Below, piece by piece: positions 52,970 through 61,589 of a stretch of DNA of 64,000 nucleotides (position 1 is its first letter; every line of letters starts with the position of its first letter). The stretch comes from Xenophilus sp. E41 (lineage in GTDB: Bacteria; Pseudomonadota; Gammaproteobacteria; Burkholderiales; Burkholderiaceae_C), in the NCBI RefSeq assembly GCF_003671765.1, contig NZ_QPIB01000001.1:248001-312000 (forward strand), written 5' to 3'. The notes under the pieces are model-generated. The model ran no database searches, was not told where the DNA came from, and was given only the letters and a program-made list of their open reading frames with translations. The translations under genes were made by a program, and so were the position numbers.

Positions 52970-54715
52970 ATGAGCAACGAGACGCCCAAGAAGAAGAAAC
53001 CCGCCCACGAACTGCGCAGCCAGCAATGGTGGGGCCGCACCGACCGCGACGGCTTCATCTACCGCAGCTGGGTCAAGGGCAAGGGCGTGCCGCACGACCA
53101 GTTCGACGGTCGGCCGGTGATCGGCATCTGCAACACCTTCAGCGAGCTCACGCCCTGCAACTCGCACTTCCGCACGCTGGCGGAGCAGGTGAAGATCGGC
53201 GTGTACGAGGCCGGCGGCTTCCCGCTCGAGTTTCCGGTGATGTCGCTCGGCGAGACGCTGTTGCGGCCCACCGCCATGCTGTACCGCAACCTCGCCAGCA
53301 TGGACGTGGAGGAATCGATCCGCGCCAACCCGCTCGACGGCGTGGTGCTGCTGATGGGCTGCGACAAGACCACGCCGGCACTGATGATGGGCGCGGCCAG
53401 CGTGGACCTCCCGACCATCGGTGTGTCGGGCGGTCCAATGCTGTCGGGCAAGTGGCGCGGGCAGGAACTGGGCTCGGGCACCGGCGTGTGGCAGATGAGC
53501 GAACAGGTGCGCGCCGGCACGCTCAAGCTGCAGGACTTCTTCGAGGCCGAGAGCTGCATGCACCGCAGCCACGGCCACTGCATGACCATGGGCACGGCCA
53601 GCACGATGGCCAGCATGGTCGAGTCGCTGGGCATCGGCCTGCCGGGCAATGCGGCCTACCCGGCGGTGGACGGCCGGCGCAACGTGCTGGCCCGCATGGC
53701 CGGGCGGCGCATCGTCGACATGGTTCACGAAGACATGAACATGTCGAAGATCCTCACGCGCGAAGCGATCGAGAACGCCATCAAGGTCAACGCCGCGATC
53801 GGCGGCTCCACCAACTTCGTGATCCACCTGCTCGCAATCGCCGGACGCATGGGCATCCCGCTGACGCTGGAGGACTTCGACCGCCTGGCCTCGGAGCTGC
53901 CCTGCCTGCTCAACCTGCAGCCCTCCGGCCAGTACCTGATGGAGGACTTCTGCTACGCGGGCGGCCTGCCGGTGGTCATGAAGGAGATCGCCGGGCTGCT
54001 GCACAAGGACGTGATCACCGCCAGCGGCAAGACCCTGTGGGAGAACGTCAAGGACGCCGAGAACTACAACACCGCGGTCATCAAGCCGCTGGACCAGCCC
54101 TTCAAGGACAAGGCCGGCATCTGCGTGCTGCGCGGCAACCTGGCGCCCAACGGCGCCATCATCAAGCCCAGCGCCGCCACGCCCGAGCTGCTGGTGCACA
54201 AGGGCCGCGCCGTGGTGTTCGAGAACGCCGACGACCTGCACAGGCGCATCGACGACGAGAGCCTCGACATCGACGAGACCTGCGTGATGGTGCTGAAGAA
54301 CTGCGGCCCCAAAGGCTATCCCGGCATGGCCGAGGCCGGCAACATGCCGCTGCCGCCCAAGGTGCTGCGCAAGGGCATCACCGACATGGTCCGCGTGAGC
54401 GACGCGCGCATGAGCGGCACCGCCTACGGCACCGTGGTGCTGCACACCGCGCCCGAAGCGGCCGCGGGCGGCCCGCTGGCGCTGGTGCAGGACGGTGACA
54501 TCGTCGAGCTCGACGTGCCGAACCGCCGCCTGCACCTGCACGTGAGCGACGAAGAGCTCGCGCGCCGCCGCGCCGGATGGACCGCGCCCAAGCCCCCGCT
54601 CGACTCTGGCTACTGGAAGCTCTACGTCGACAACGTGCTGCAGGCCGACGAAGGCGCCGACCTGGGCTTCCTGCGCGGCAAGCGCGGCAGTTTCGTGCCG
54701 CGCGACAACCACTGA
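52970..54715 (+). CDS. IlvD/Edd-family sugar-acid dehydratase
   Basis: A 581-residue Fe-S dehydratase. Likely cluster cysteines: C63 (SELTPCN), the Cys of LLMGCDKTTPA and that of SHGHCMTMGTASTMA. SGMAGR-like ending elements: MVRVSDARMSGTAYGTVVLH. The MGCDKTTPALMMGAASVD and GTASTM pattern is characteristic of sugar-acid (arabinonate/xylonate/galactonate) dehydratases rather than IlvD. ATG 52970 with GGAG upstream is used; frame open to 52907. Confidence 0.92.
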   Translation: MSNETPKKKKPAHELRSQQWWGRTDRDGFIYRSWVKGKGVPHDQFDGRPVIGICNTFSELTPCNSHFRTLAEQVKIGVYEAGGFPLEFPVMSLGETLLRPTAMLYRNLASMDVEESIRANPLDGVVLLMGCDKTTPALMMGAASVDLPTIGVSGGPMLSGKWRGQELGSGTGVWQMSEQVRAGTLKLQDFFEAESCMHRSHGHCMTMGTASTMASMVESLGIGLPGNAAYPAVDGRRNVLARMAGRRIVDMVHEDMNMSKILTREAIENAIKVNAAIGGSTNFVIHLLAIAGRMGIPLTLEDFDRLASELPCLLNLQPSGQYLMEDFCYAGGLPVVMKEIAGLLHKDVITASGKTLWENVKDAENYNTAVIKPLDQPFKDKAGICVLRGNLAPNGAIIKPSAATPELLVHKGRAVVFENADDLHRRIDDESLDIDETCVMVLKNCGPKGYPGMAEAGNMPLPPKVLRKGITDMVRVSDARMSGTAYGTVVLHTAPEAAAGGPLALVQDGDIVELDVPNRRLHLHVSDEELARRRAGWTAPKPPLDSGYWKLYVDNVLQADEGADLGFLRGKRGSFVPRDNH

Positions 54716-54720
54716 GGACG

Positions 54721-55620
54721 ATGGCCTTCGTCGCTGTCGACTGGGGCACCAGTTCGCTGCGCGGCGCGCTGATCGCCGATGACGGCCGCGTGCTCGACGA
54801 GCGCCATGCGCCGCGCGGCATCCTGAGCGTGCCCGCCGGGGGCTTCGCGGCGGTGTTCGACGAGCTCTTCGGCGACTGGATGGCCGTGCCCGAACGGCGC
54901 TGCCTCGTGTCCGGCATGGCCGGCAGCCGACAGGGCTGGATCGAGGCGCCCTACTGCCCGTGCCCCGCGGACGCCGCCGACCTGGCACGCCATGTGATTC
55001 CGGTCGTCGCGAAGCGCATCGCGATGGTGCCCGGCCTCAGCGACAGCCACGACGGCGTGCCCGACGTGATGCGCGGTGAGGAGGTGCAGATCTTCGGCGC
55101 CATGCAGCTCACGGGCCTGGCCGACGGCGTCTTCGTGCTGCCGGGCACGCACAACAAGTGGGTGCGGGTGCAGGGCGGCCGCGTGCTGGGCTTTCGCACC
55201 TTCATGACCGGCGAGTTCTACGCCCTGCTCGGCCAGCATTCGATCCTTTCGCGCACCATCGACCCGGACGCGCCGCTCGAAGCGGAGACCTTCGCCCAGG
55301 GCGTGTCGCGCTCCACGCAAGGCGGCGGCCTGCTGCACAACGCCTTCGGCGCGCGCACGCTTGGGCTGTTCGAGCGCATGTCGGCGGCGCAACTCGCAAG
55401 TTATCTCTCGGGCCTTTTGATCGGCGAGGAACTGCGCAGCCAGACGCTCGACGCGAGCGCCGGCGTGGTGCTCATCGGCGCGCCGGCGCTGACCGCGCGC
55501 TATGCCCTCGCCCTCGAGGGCCTGCGCATCACGCCGCGCGTGCTGGGCGCCGAAGCCACCTGGGCCGGCGCGCATGCCCTTCATACCGCCCTGCAAGGCA
55601 CCGACACTTCCTGCCCATGA
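54721..55620 (+). CDS. dgoK: 2-dehydro-3-deoxygalactonokinase family
   Basis: A 299-residue kinase of the DgoK family. N-terminal FVAVDWGTSSLRGALI is the phosphate-binding loop; VSGMAGSRQGWIEAPYCPCP, MRGEEVQIFGAMQL and LPGTHNKWVRVQGG are family signatures. It would phosphorylate 2-keto-3-deoxy-galactonate at C6. Five nt after the dehydratase and overlapping the aldolase (ATGA). Confidence 0.92.
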   Translation: MAFVAVDWGTSSLRGALIADDGRVLDERHAPRGILSVPAGGFAAVFDELFGDWMAVPERRCLVSGMAGSRQGWIEAPYCPCPADAADLARHVIPVVAKRIAMVPGLSDSHDGVPDVMRGEEVQIFGAMQLTGLADGVFVLPGTHNKWVRVQGGRVLGFRTFMTGEFYALLGQHSILSRTIDPDAPLEAETFAQGVSRSTQGGGLLHNAFGARTLGLFERMSAAQLASYLSGLLIGEELRSQTLDASAGVVLIGAPALTARYALALEGLRITPRVLGAEATWAGAHALHTALQGTDTSCP

Positions 55621-56258
55621 GTAGCGCTCTCGACAAGTTCCAGTCCGCCATGCAGGTGCTGCCGCTGGTGGCCATCCTGCGCGGGCTCACGCCGCCCGAA
55701 GCCGAACCGGTCGGCGACGCCCTGGTCGGTGCCGGCTTCCGTCTGCTCGAAGTCCCGCTCAACTCGCCCGAGCCGCTGGCCAGCATCGCGCTGCTGCGGC
55801 GGCGCTTCCCCGACGCGCTGGTGGGTGCCGGCACGGTGCTCGACGCCGCGCAGGTGCGCGCCGTGCACGACGCGGGCGGCGAACTGATCGTGGCGCCCAA
55901 CTTCGACGCCGCCGTGGTGGCCGAGGCGCGCCGGCTGGGCATGGTGAGCCTGCCCGGCGTGATGACACCGACCGAGGCTTTCGGGGCGCTGGCCGCCGGT
56001 GCCACGGGCCTGAAGCTGTTCCCCGCCGAGCTCGCCTCGCCGGCCGTGGTGAAGGCGCTGCTGGCCGTGCTGCCGCCGGACACGGCGCTGATGCCGGTCG
56101 GCGGCATCTCGCCGGACAACATGCAACCCTGGCGCGACGCAGGGGCGGCCGGCTTCGGCATCGGCTCCTCCCTGTACAAACCGGGCAAGAGCGCGGCGGC
56201 CGTGGCGGCCGACGCTATCAAATTCGTAGCTGCTTACGCCCGCCCCACGGGCGCCTGA
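55617..56258 (+). CDS. dgoA: 2-dehydro-3-deoxy-6-phosphogalactonate aldolase
   Basis: A 213-residue KDPG/KDPGal aldolase. Features: LPLVAILRGLTPPEA (catalytic Glu region nearby), GAGTVLDAAQVRAV, ELIVAPNFD, PGVMTPTEAF and GLKLFPAE with the Schiff-base Lys. It splits the phosphorylated keto-deoxy acid into pyruvate and glyceraldehyde-3-phosphate. Its last 14 codons (AIKFVAAYARPTGA) are encoded by a copy of the dispersed repeat. Confidence 0.92.
   Translation: MSSALDKFQSAMQVLPLVAILRGLTPPEAEPVGDALVGAGFRLLEVPLNSPEPLASIALLRRRFPDALVGAGTVLDAAQVRAVHDAGGELIVAPNFDAAVVAEARRLGMVSLPGVMTPTEAFGALAAGATGLKLFPAELASPAVVKALLAVLPPDTALMPVGGISPDNMQPWRDAGAAGFGIGSSLYKPGKSAAAVAADAIKFVAAYARPTGA
56214..56254 (+). repeat. 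41-bp double-hairpin repeat, copy D (inside dgoA)
   Basis: GCTAT-N7-GTAGC (56214-56230, one G-T pair), 5 nt, then ACGCCCG and CGGGCGC (56236-56254; six-base-pair stem). Lies within the coding sequence of dgoA, with the stop codon at 56256-56258 just beyond it. Confidence 0.78.
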
Positions 56259-56266
56259 GGCCAAAA

Positions 56267-57055
56267 ATGCTTGAAAAGACCGCGATCCCCCATCTGCACG
56301 CCGCCGGATCCGCCGACGCCGAGTACGCCAGCCCCACCGTGCGCCGCCTGCGCGAAGACCTCGCCCTGGCCCTGCGCGCCGCCGCCCACCACAAGCTGGA
56401 GGAAGGCGTCTGCAACCACTTCAGCGTGATGCTGCCGGGGACGCAGGACAAGTACCTGATCAACCCCCGCGGCCTGCACTGGAGCGAGGTGGGTCCCGAC
56501 GACATCGTGCTCATCGACGTGCAGGGCAAGGTGCTCGCCGGCCGCCACCGCGTGGAGCCCACCGCCCTCTTCATCCACGGCGCCGTGCACCGCCTCACCG
56601 GCCGCGCCGTGGTCCTGCACTGCCACATGCCGTACGCGACCGCACTCACGCTCACGTCCGACCGCGGCCTGGATCCCACGCTCAGCCAGAACGCCATGCG
56701 CTACATGAACCGCATCGCGATCGACGCCGAATACAACGGCCTGGCCCTGGACGACGCCGAAGGCGAGCGCATCGCGCGCACGATGATGGGCGACAACGCC
56801 GGCAAGGACATCGCCTTCCTGGCCAACCACGGCGTGATCGTGGCCGGCGCGACCATTGCCCACGCCTACGACGACCTGTACTACCTCGAGCGCGCCTGCC
56901 TGCACCAGGTGCTGGCGCAGAGCACCGGCCGGCCGCTGGTGCCCGTGCGACCCGAGCTGGCGGCGCACGTCGCGGCGCAGATCCAGGGCGAACGCGAGCA
57001 GTCGGACCTGTTCTTCGAGGCGCTGCGACGCCTGTTGCCGGCGCCCGGGCGCTGA
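56267..57055 (+). CDS. Class II aldolase/adducin family protein
   Basis: A 262-residue zinc enzyme of the FucA/AraD fold. Metal-binding histidines appear in FIHGAVHRLTGRAVVLHCHMPYAT and FLANHGVIVAG; the catalytic acid region is EEGVCNHFSVMLPG. Starts 8 nt after dgoA. Might cleave another aldol of the same pathway or act as a decarboxylase/epimerase; substrate unknown. Confidence 0.88.
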   Translation: MLEKTAIPHLHAAGSADAEYASPTVRRLREDLALALRAAAHHKLEEGVCNHFSVMLPGTQDKYLINPRGLHWSEVGPDDIVLIDVQGKVLAGRHRVEPTALFIHGAVHRLTGRAVVLHCHMPYATALTLTSDRGLDPTLSQNAMRYMNRIAIDAEYNGLALDDAEGERIARTMMGDNAGKDIAFLANHGVIVAGATIAHAYDDLYYLERACLHQVLAQSTGRPLVPVRPELAAHVAAQIQGEREQSDLFFEALRRLLPAPGR

Positions 57056-57153
57056 ACGCGATCACAACAACTCTTCATGTGCCTTCGTCGCAGCTTTGCA
57101 CGGCGTTCACATGGCGCGGCGACCATGCAGACATCCCACAACGAGGAGTCACC

Positions 57154-57462
57154 GTGAAGAAACTCATCGCAGCCGTCGGCGGCGCCGCCCTGATGTCGCT
57201 GGCCATGCTCGGCGCCCCGGCCCAGGCCCAGCCCCACGGCCCCATCGTCCAGGCGCAGTACTACGTGGCGCCGCCCCCGCCGCCGCGCTACTACGCGCCG
57301 CCTCCGCCGCCGCGCTACGCGCATCCCGGCTATTACCACGACGGCCCGCGCTACCACCCGCGTCACCGCCACTGGGAGCGCCGCCATGGATGGCGCGACA
57401 GCGACCGCGATGGCGTGCCCAACCGGTACGACCGCCGGCCGAACAACCCCTACCGCTACTGA
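57154..57462 (+). CDS. Small exported Pro/Tyr/His/Arg-rich protein
   Basis: A 102-residue protein with GTG start at 57154 (GAGGAG upstream), signal peptide ending GAPAQAQ and a low-complexity body with two YYxxPPPPPRY repeats followed by His/Arg-rich HPRHRHWERRHGW and RDSDRDGVPNRYDRRPNN. The DSDRDGVPNRYDRRPNNP end resembles a thrombospondin type 3/calcium-binding repeat seen in many small exported proteins. Function unknown. Confidence 0.75.
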   Translation: MKKLIAAVGGAALMSLAMLGAPAQAQPHGPIVQAQYYVAPPPPPRYYAPPPPPRYAHPGYYHDGPRYHPRHRHWERRHGWRDSDRDGVPNRYDRRPNNPYRY

Positions 57463-57474
57463 GCGGCTGAAATG

Positions 57475-57500
57475 AAAAACGCCCCGCAAGGGGCGTTTTT
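57475..57500. terminator. Bidirectional intrinsic terminator
   Basis: Perfect 11-bp stem (57475-57485 with 57490-57500) with a GCAA tetraloop, A5 before and T5 after, between two convergent genes. Confidence 0.92.
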
Positions 57501-57514
57501 CGTTACGCGGTCGT

Positions 57515-58225
57515 TCAGGCCGCCACGGCGCTCGCCGCGTAGGGCGGATTGGCGCTCGAAAGGCCCTGCTTGAGCTGACGCGACACCTCGTCGGCCAGCG
57601 CCTCCGGGCGACCCGCCTGCACGGCGTCGAACGCCTGGCGGGCCACGTCGTCGGGCGAGGTCTTCGGTCCGTCCACGTGGGCCGCCATGTCGGTGTCCAT
57701 GTAGCCCACGTGCACGCTCACCACCTGCGTGCCCTGCCCCGCCAGCTCGTTGCGCAGGCCGTTGCTGAGCGACCAGGCCGCCGACTTGGTGGCGCTGTAG
57801 GTCGCCACGCTCGGGAAGGTGGTCCAGGCCAGCGCCGACAGCACGTTCACGATCGCGCCGCCGCCGTTGCGCGCGAGCACGGGTGCGAAGGCGCGCGCGA
57901 GCAGCCAGGGGCCGAAGAAGTTGGTCTCGAGCTCGGCACGGGCGGCATCGACCGAATCGGCGCCCAGAAGGTTCGTGCCGCGCGAAATGCCGGCGTTGTT
58001 GACCAGCACGGTGACGTCGCCGCAGGCGCGCGCGGCGGCCTCGATCTGGTCGGGCTTGGTGACGTCGAGCGCGACGGGCGTCACGCCGGCCAAGGTGACC
58101 GTGCTCGCATCGCGCGCCGCACCGTAGACCTTGCGTGCACCGGCTGCGAGGGCCGCCTTGGCGAAGGCCAGCCCCAGGCCACGGTTGGCCCCGGTGATGA
58201 AGACGACGGAATCCTGAAGGTTCAT
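57515..58225 (-). CDS. Short-chain dehydrogenase/reductase (SDR)
   Basis: A 236-residue classical-type SDR. Cofactor motif FITGANRGLGLAFA, NNAG (VLVNNAGISRG), catalytic Ser in NVLSALAW and YxxxK in YSATKSAAW. Would oxidise or reduce an unknown small substrate. A longer frame to 58312 is non-coding. The ATG with M-N-L-Q-D-S is the likely start. Confidence 0.9.
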   Translation of the reverse strand: MNLQDSVVFITGANRGLGLAFAKAALAAGARKVYGAARDASTVTLAGVTPVALDVTKPDQIEAAARACGDVTVLVNNAGISRGTNLLGADSVDAARAELETNFFGPWLLARAFAPVLARNGGGAIVNVLSALAWTTFPSVATYSATKSAAWSLSNGLRNELAGQGTQVVSVHVGYMDTDMAAHVDGPKTSPDDVARQAFDAVQAGRPEALADEVSRQLKQGLSSANPPYAASAVAA

Positions 58226-58286
58226 GACATGCTCCGAATGGAAGGGAGTGGGAGAAGAAAAAAGGGAAACGGATGCGCCCTGCAGC

Positions 58287-59687
58287 TCAGGCCAGCCGAC
58301 GCAGCAGCGCACCGGTGCTGCGCGGCCAGCCGGGCCGCCCGAACCAGGCGCCGCCGGAGATGACCGAGGCGATGAAGAGCCCGTAGGCCACCAGGGCCAG
58401 CCCCTGGGCGACGAACACGTGCACGAGCTGGCCGCCCCAGCGCAGCGCGAGCCAGCCGCCGATGCCGGCCACGGCCAGGCGGATCAGCGTGCCGAACACC
58501 GGCCACATCAGGCGGCCCGCACCCTGCGACGCGAAGTACAGCACCAGGCCCAGCCCGAAGAAGCCGTAAAGCGGCCCCACTGCGCGCAGGTACTGCGTGC
58601 CGGCCTCGAGCATCGCGGGGTCGTTGCCGAAGAGCAGCAGCCACTGGCGCGGGAACAACGCCGCCGCAAGGCCGATGCTGCCGGTGAGCACGAAGGCCAC
58701 CACGGCACCGGTCCAGGCGGCGCGCAGCGCACGTTCGCGCTGGCCCGCACCGATGCAGGTGCCCACCATGGCGACCAGCGGCGCGCCGAGGCCGAAGACC
58801 AGGGGTACCAGCAGGTATTCGAGCCGCGACGCGGTGCCGTAGCCCGCGATGGCACCGGCCCCGTAGCGGCCGGCGAAGGCGGTCGCCAGTGCGATGCAAG
58901 CGTTGGTGGCCACGGTGGAGATGGCGCCGAAGAGCCCCACGCGCAGGATGTCGCGCAGCAGCGGCCAGCGCAGCCGCGCCTGCGCCCACACGGGCCGCAG
59001 CAGGCTGCGCGACGAGCGCAGGTACAGCGCCAGTGCCACGGTGCCGGCCAGGTAGTACACCAGCAGCGCCATGGCACCGCCCGCGATGCCCATGCCCGGC
59101 ACCGGCCCCCAGCCGAAGATCAGCAGCGGCGACAGCGGAACGAGCAGCACGACGCCCGCCACGGTGACGTTGGCCGGCACGGCCATGTTGCCGGTGCCGC
59201 GGATCACCGCCGCCAGCGAATTGAACATCCACACCAGCACCGCACCGGCGAACACCCAGTGCGAATACGTCAACGCCGCCTCCAGCGCCGCGCCGCTGCC
59301 GCCCATCGCGGTGTACAGGGCACGGCCGCCCAGCCACAGCGCCAGCGTGAAGGCGATGCCGAAGCCCAGCGCGATGGCCACCGCCTGCCACACCAGGGCC
59401 TGCGCATCCTCGCGGCGGCCGGCGCCGAGCGCTCGCGCCACCGCCGAGGCGATGCCGCCGCCCATGGCGCCCGCGGAGGTCATCTGCATCAGCATCACGA
59501 TCGGGAACACCAGCGCCATGCCGGCCAGGGCGTCGGTGCCGAGCTTGCCGACGAACCAGGTCTCGATGAGGCCGACCGCGGCCTGCGCCACCATCACCAG
59601 CACGTTGGGCGCCGCCATGCGCAGCAGCGTCGGCACGATCGGGGCGTGCAGCAGGCGCTGCGTGCGTGGGTCGAGCGGCGCGTTCAT
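58287..59687 (-). CDS. MATE-family efflux transporter
   Basis: A 466-residue membrane protein with about twelve TM segments in two MatE repeats (TLLRMAAPNVLVMVAQAAVGLIETWFVGKLG; DILRVGLFGAISTVATNACIALATAFAG). Exports organic cations or drugs in exchange for Na+ or H+. Overlaps the MFS gene by 4 nt (ATGA), so the two transporters are co-translated. Confidence 0.9.
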   Translation of the reverse strand: MNAPLDPRTQRLLHAPIVPTLLRMAAPNVLVMVAQAAVGLIETWFVGKLGTDALAGMALVFPIVMLMQMTSAGAMGGGIASAVARALGAGRREDAQALVWQAVAIALGFGIAFTLALWLGGRALYTAMGGSGAALEAALTYSHWVFAGAVLVWMFNSLAAVIRGTGNMAVPANVTVAGVVLLVPLSPLLIFGWGPVPGMGIAGGAMALLVYYLAGTVALALYLRSSRSLLRPVWAQARLRWPLLRDILRVGLFGAISTVATNACIALATAFAGRYGAGAIAGYGTASRLEYLLVPLVFGLGAPLVAMVGTCIGAGQRERALRAAWTGAVVAFVLTGSIGLAAALFPRQWLLLFGNDPAMLEAGTQYLRAVGPLYGFFGLGLVLYFASQGAGRLMWPVFGTLIRLAVAGIGGWLALRWGGQLVHVFVAQGLALVAYGLFIASVISGGAWFGRPGWPRSTGALLRRLA

Positions 59688-61018
59688 GCGCGGGCCTGCG
59701 CGGCGGCCATGCCACCCTGCGGTGCCGGTGCGGCGGCCTTGCCCACCGGGCCTGCGGGCTTGCGGATGGTGAGCACCAGCAGGGCGGCCAGCAGGCAGGC
59801 GCCGCCCGCCACATAGAGCGCCGGGGTGTAGGTGAGCAGCAGCGTGCGCGACATGCCGGCCCCCCAGGCTGCCGTCGCCGCGCCCAGTTGATGCGCCGCG
59901 AACACCCAGCCGAACACCATGCCGGCCTTCTGCGGGCCGAAGGCCGCGCCGGCCAGCTTCACGGTGGGCGGCACCGTGGCGATCCAGTCGAGCCCGTAGA
60001 ACATGGCGAACACACCCAGCCCGACCAGCGAGAAGCCGGAGTGCGGCAGCCAGAAGAGCGACAGGCCGCGCAGCCCGTAGTACCAGAACAGCAGCTTGCG
60101 GTTGTCGTAGCGGTCCGACAGCCAGCCCGACAGCACCGTGCCGACGAAGTCGAAGGCACCCATCGCGGCCAGCACCGAGGCGGCGGGCACCGGGCCCAGC
60201 CCGTTGTCGCCGCACAGCGAGATGAAGTGCGTCTGCACCAGGCCGTTGGTGCTGAGGCCGCAGATGAAGAAGGTGCCGGCGAGGATCCAGAAGGTGCGGT
60301 GCTGCGCCGCCTCGGCGAGCACGCGGAAGGGCGTGGCAAATCCAATGCGCGTGATCGCGGCCTGGGGCGGCGGCGCCGTCGCGGGCGTCTCACCGTAGGG
60401 CAGCAGTCCCACGTCGGCGGGGCGGTCGCGCATGAGCCACAGCGCCAGCACGGCAATCAGGAAGGCGCCGACGACGATGGGCACCACGGCAGAGCGCCAC
60501 CCCCAGTGCTCGATCATCCACGCGGCCACCGGCAGGAAGGCCAGCTGCCCCGTGGCGGAGCTCGCGGTGAGCAGTCCGATGACCAGCCCGCGCCTGGCGT
60601 TGAACCACCGGTTGGCGACCACCGCGCCGAGCACCATCGCGGTCATGCCGGTGCCCAGGCCCAGCATGAGGCTCCAGAGCACGAAGAGCTGCCACAGCTG
60701 GTTGGCGGCCGTCACGAGCGCCATCGCGCCGCCGACCAGCGCCAGGCCGCACACCATGACCCGGCGCAGGCCGAAGCGCTCCATCAGCACCGCGGCGAAG
60801 GGCCCCATCAGGCCGAAGAGCGCGAAGCGCAGGGCGAGGGACGATGAGATCTGCTCCGTGGTCCACCCGAACTCGTCGCCCAGCGGCTTGAGCATGGCGC
60901 CCGGCAGGCCCAGCGCGGCCGCCATGGTGAGCATGGTGAGGAAGGTGACGGCGGCCACCAGCCAGCCGTAGTGGATGCCTCGGGCTTGCAGCCAGGCGGA
61001 GACGCGAGTGGCGGACAT
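59684..61018 (-). CDS. Major facilitator superfamily transporter
   Basis: A 444-residue MFS protein with twelve TM segments. Features: GWLVAAVTFLTMLTMAAALGL, LMERFGLRRVMVCGLA and the motif-A-like GWLSDRYDNRKLLFW in the second half. The pattern fits oxalate/formate-antiporter-like or monocarboxylate MFS members; substrate unknown. Upstream of the MATE gene in one operon. Confidence 0.88.
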   Translation of the reverse strand: MSATRVSAWLQARGIHYGWLVAAVTFLTMLTMAAALGLPGAMLKPLGDEFGWTTEQISSSLALRFALFGLMGPFAAVLMERFGLRRVMVCGLALVGGAMALVTAANQLWQLFVLWSLMLGLGTGMTAMVLGAVVANRWFNARRGLVIGLLTASSATGQLAFLPVAAWMIEHWGWRSAVVPIVVGAFLIAVLALWLMRDRPADVGLLPYGETPATAPPPQAAITRIGFATPFRVLAEAAQHRTFWILAGTFFICGLSTNGLVQTHFISLCGDNGLGPVPAASVLAAMGAFDFVGTVLSGWLSDRYDNRKLLFWYYGLRGLSLFWLPHSGFSLVGLGVFAMFYGLDWIATVPPTVKLAGAAFGPQKAGMVFGWVFAAHQLGAATAAWGAGMSRTLLLTYTPALYVAGGACLLAALLVLTIRKPAGPVGKAAAPAPQGGMAAAQARA

Positions 61019-61066
61019 GGGGATTCCAGGGGGTCGATGAACTTGCGGGGTGACCGGGCGCGACGC

Positions 61067-61522
61067 TCAACTGGCCAGGTCGTCGGCCTCGCCGGGCGCG
61101 AGCACGTCCAGGGCCTCGTCGATCAGGGCATGCAGCTGCGCCACGCGGACCAGCCCGAGCCGATCGTTGAGCGAGCGCTGGGCCTGCTGCCAGAGAGCGC
61201 GCGCCTCGTCGCGCTTGGCACGGCCCGCGGCGGTGATGTGGATCAGACGGCTGCGGGCGTCGGCGCCCTCGCCCACTTCGACCCAGCCTTCGGCGATCAG
61301 CGGCTTGAGGTTGCGGGTGAGGGTCGACGCGTCGAGGCTCATGCGCGCCGCCAGGTCGACCGGCCGCACCGGGCCTGCAGCCAGGATGTGGGACAGCAGG
61401 GAGTACTGCGAGGTCTTCAGGCCGCTGGCCGCCACGTGGGCGTCGTAGTGGCGCGCCACCACCCGGCTGAGCTGGCGCAGCTTGAAACTCGTGCAGCCCT
61501 TGGGCTTTGCGATAGCATCCAT
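61067..61522 (-). CDS. MarR-family regulator
   Basis: A 151-residue MarR repressor with winged helix (LKTSQYSLLSHILAAGPVRPVDLAARMSLDASTLTRNLKPLIAEGWVEVG) and the RSRLIHITAAGRAKRDEA wing. Start taken at ATG 61522 (ATG 61531 is three codons upstream). Divergent from the thioesterase gene and upstream of the MFS/MATE operon, so it may control either. Confidence 0.9.
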   Translation of the reverse strand: MDAIAKPKGCTSFKLRQLSRVVARHYDAHVAASGLKTSQYSLLSHILAAGPVRPVDLAARMSLDASTLTRNLKPLIAEGWVEVGEGADARSRLIHITAAGRAKRDEARALWQQAQRSLNDRLGLVRVAQLHALIDEALDVLAPGEADDLAS

Positions 61523-61545
61523 GCCGATCATTGTAGCTGCAATGA

Positions 61546-61557
61546 TTGCATATGCAA
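61546..61557. promoter_or_regulatory. MarR-type operator candidate
   Basis: TTGCATATGCAA, a perfect 12-bp palindrome between marR and the thioesterase gene. A second dyad (CATTG-N6-CAATG, 61529-61544) adjoins it. Confidence 0.65.
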
Positions 61558-61589
61558 CCTTCAGGTCATCCAGAGAGAGGAACGCGACC

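Noticed and set aside
61501-61545. Possible fifth copy of the 41-bp repeat near marR
   Set aside because: It contains GATAGC and TAGCTGC words but not the hairpin geometry or the GC-rich second stem.
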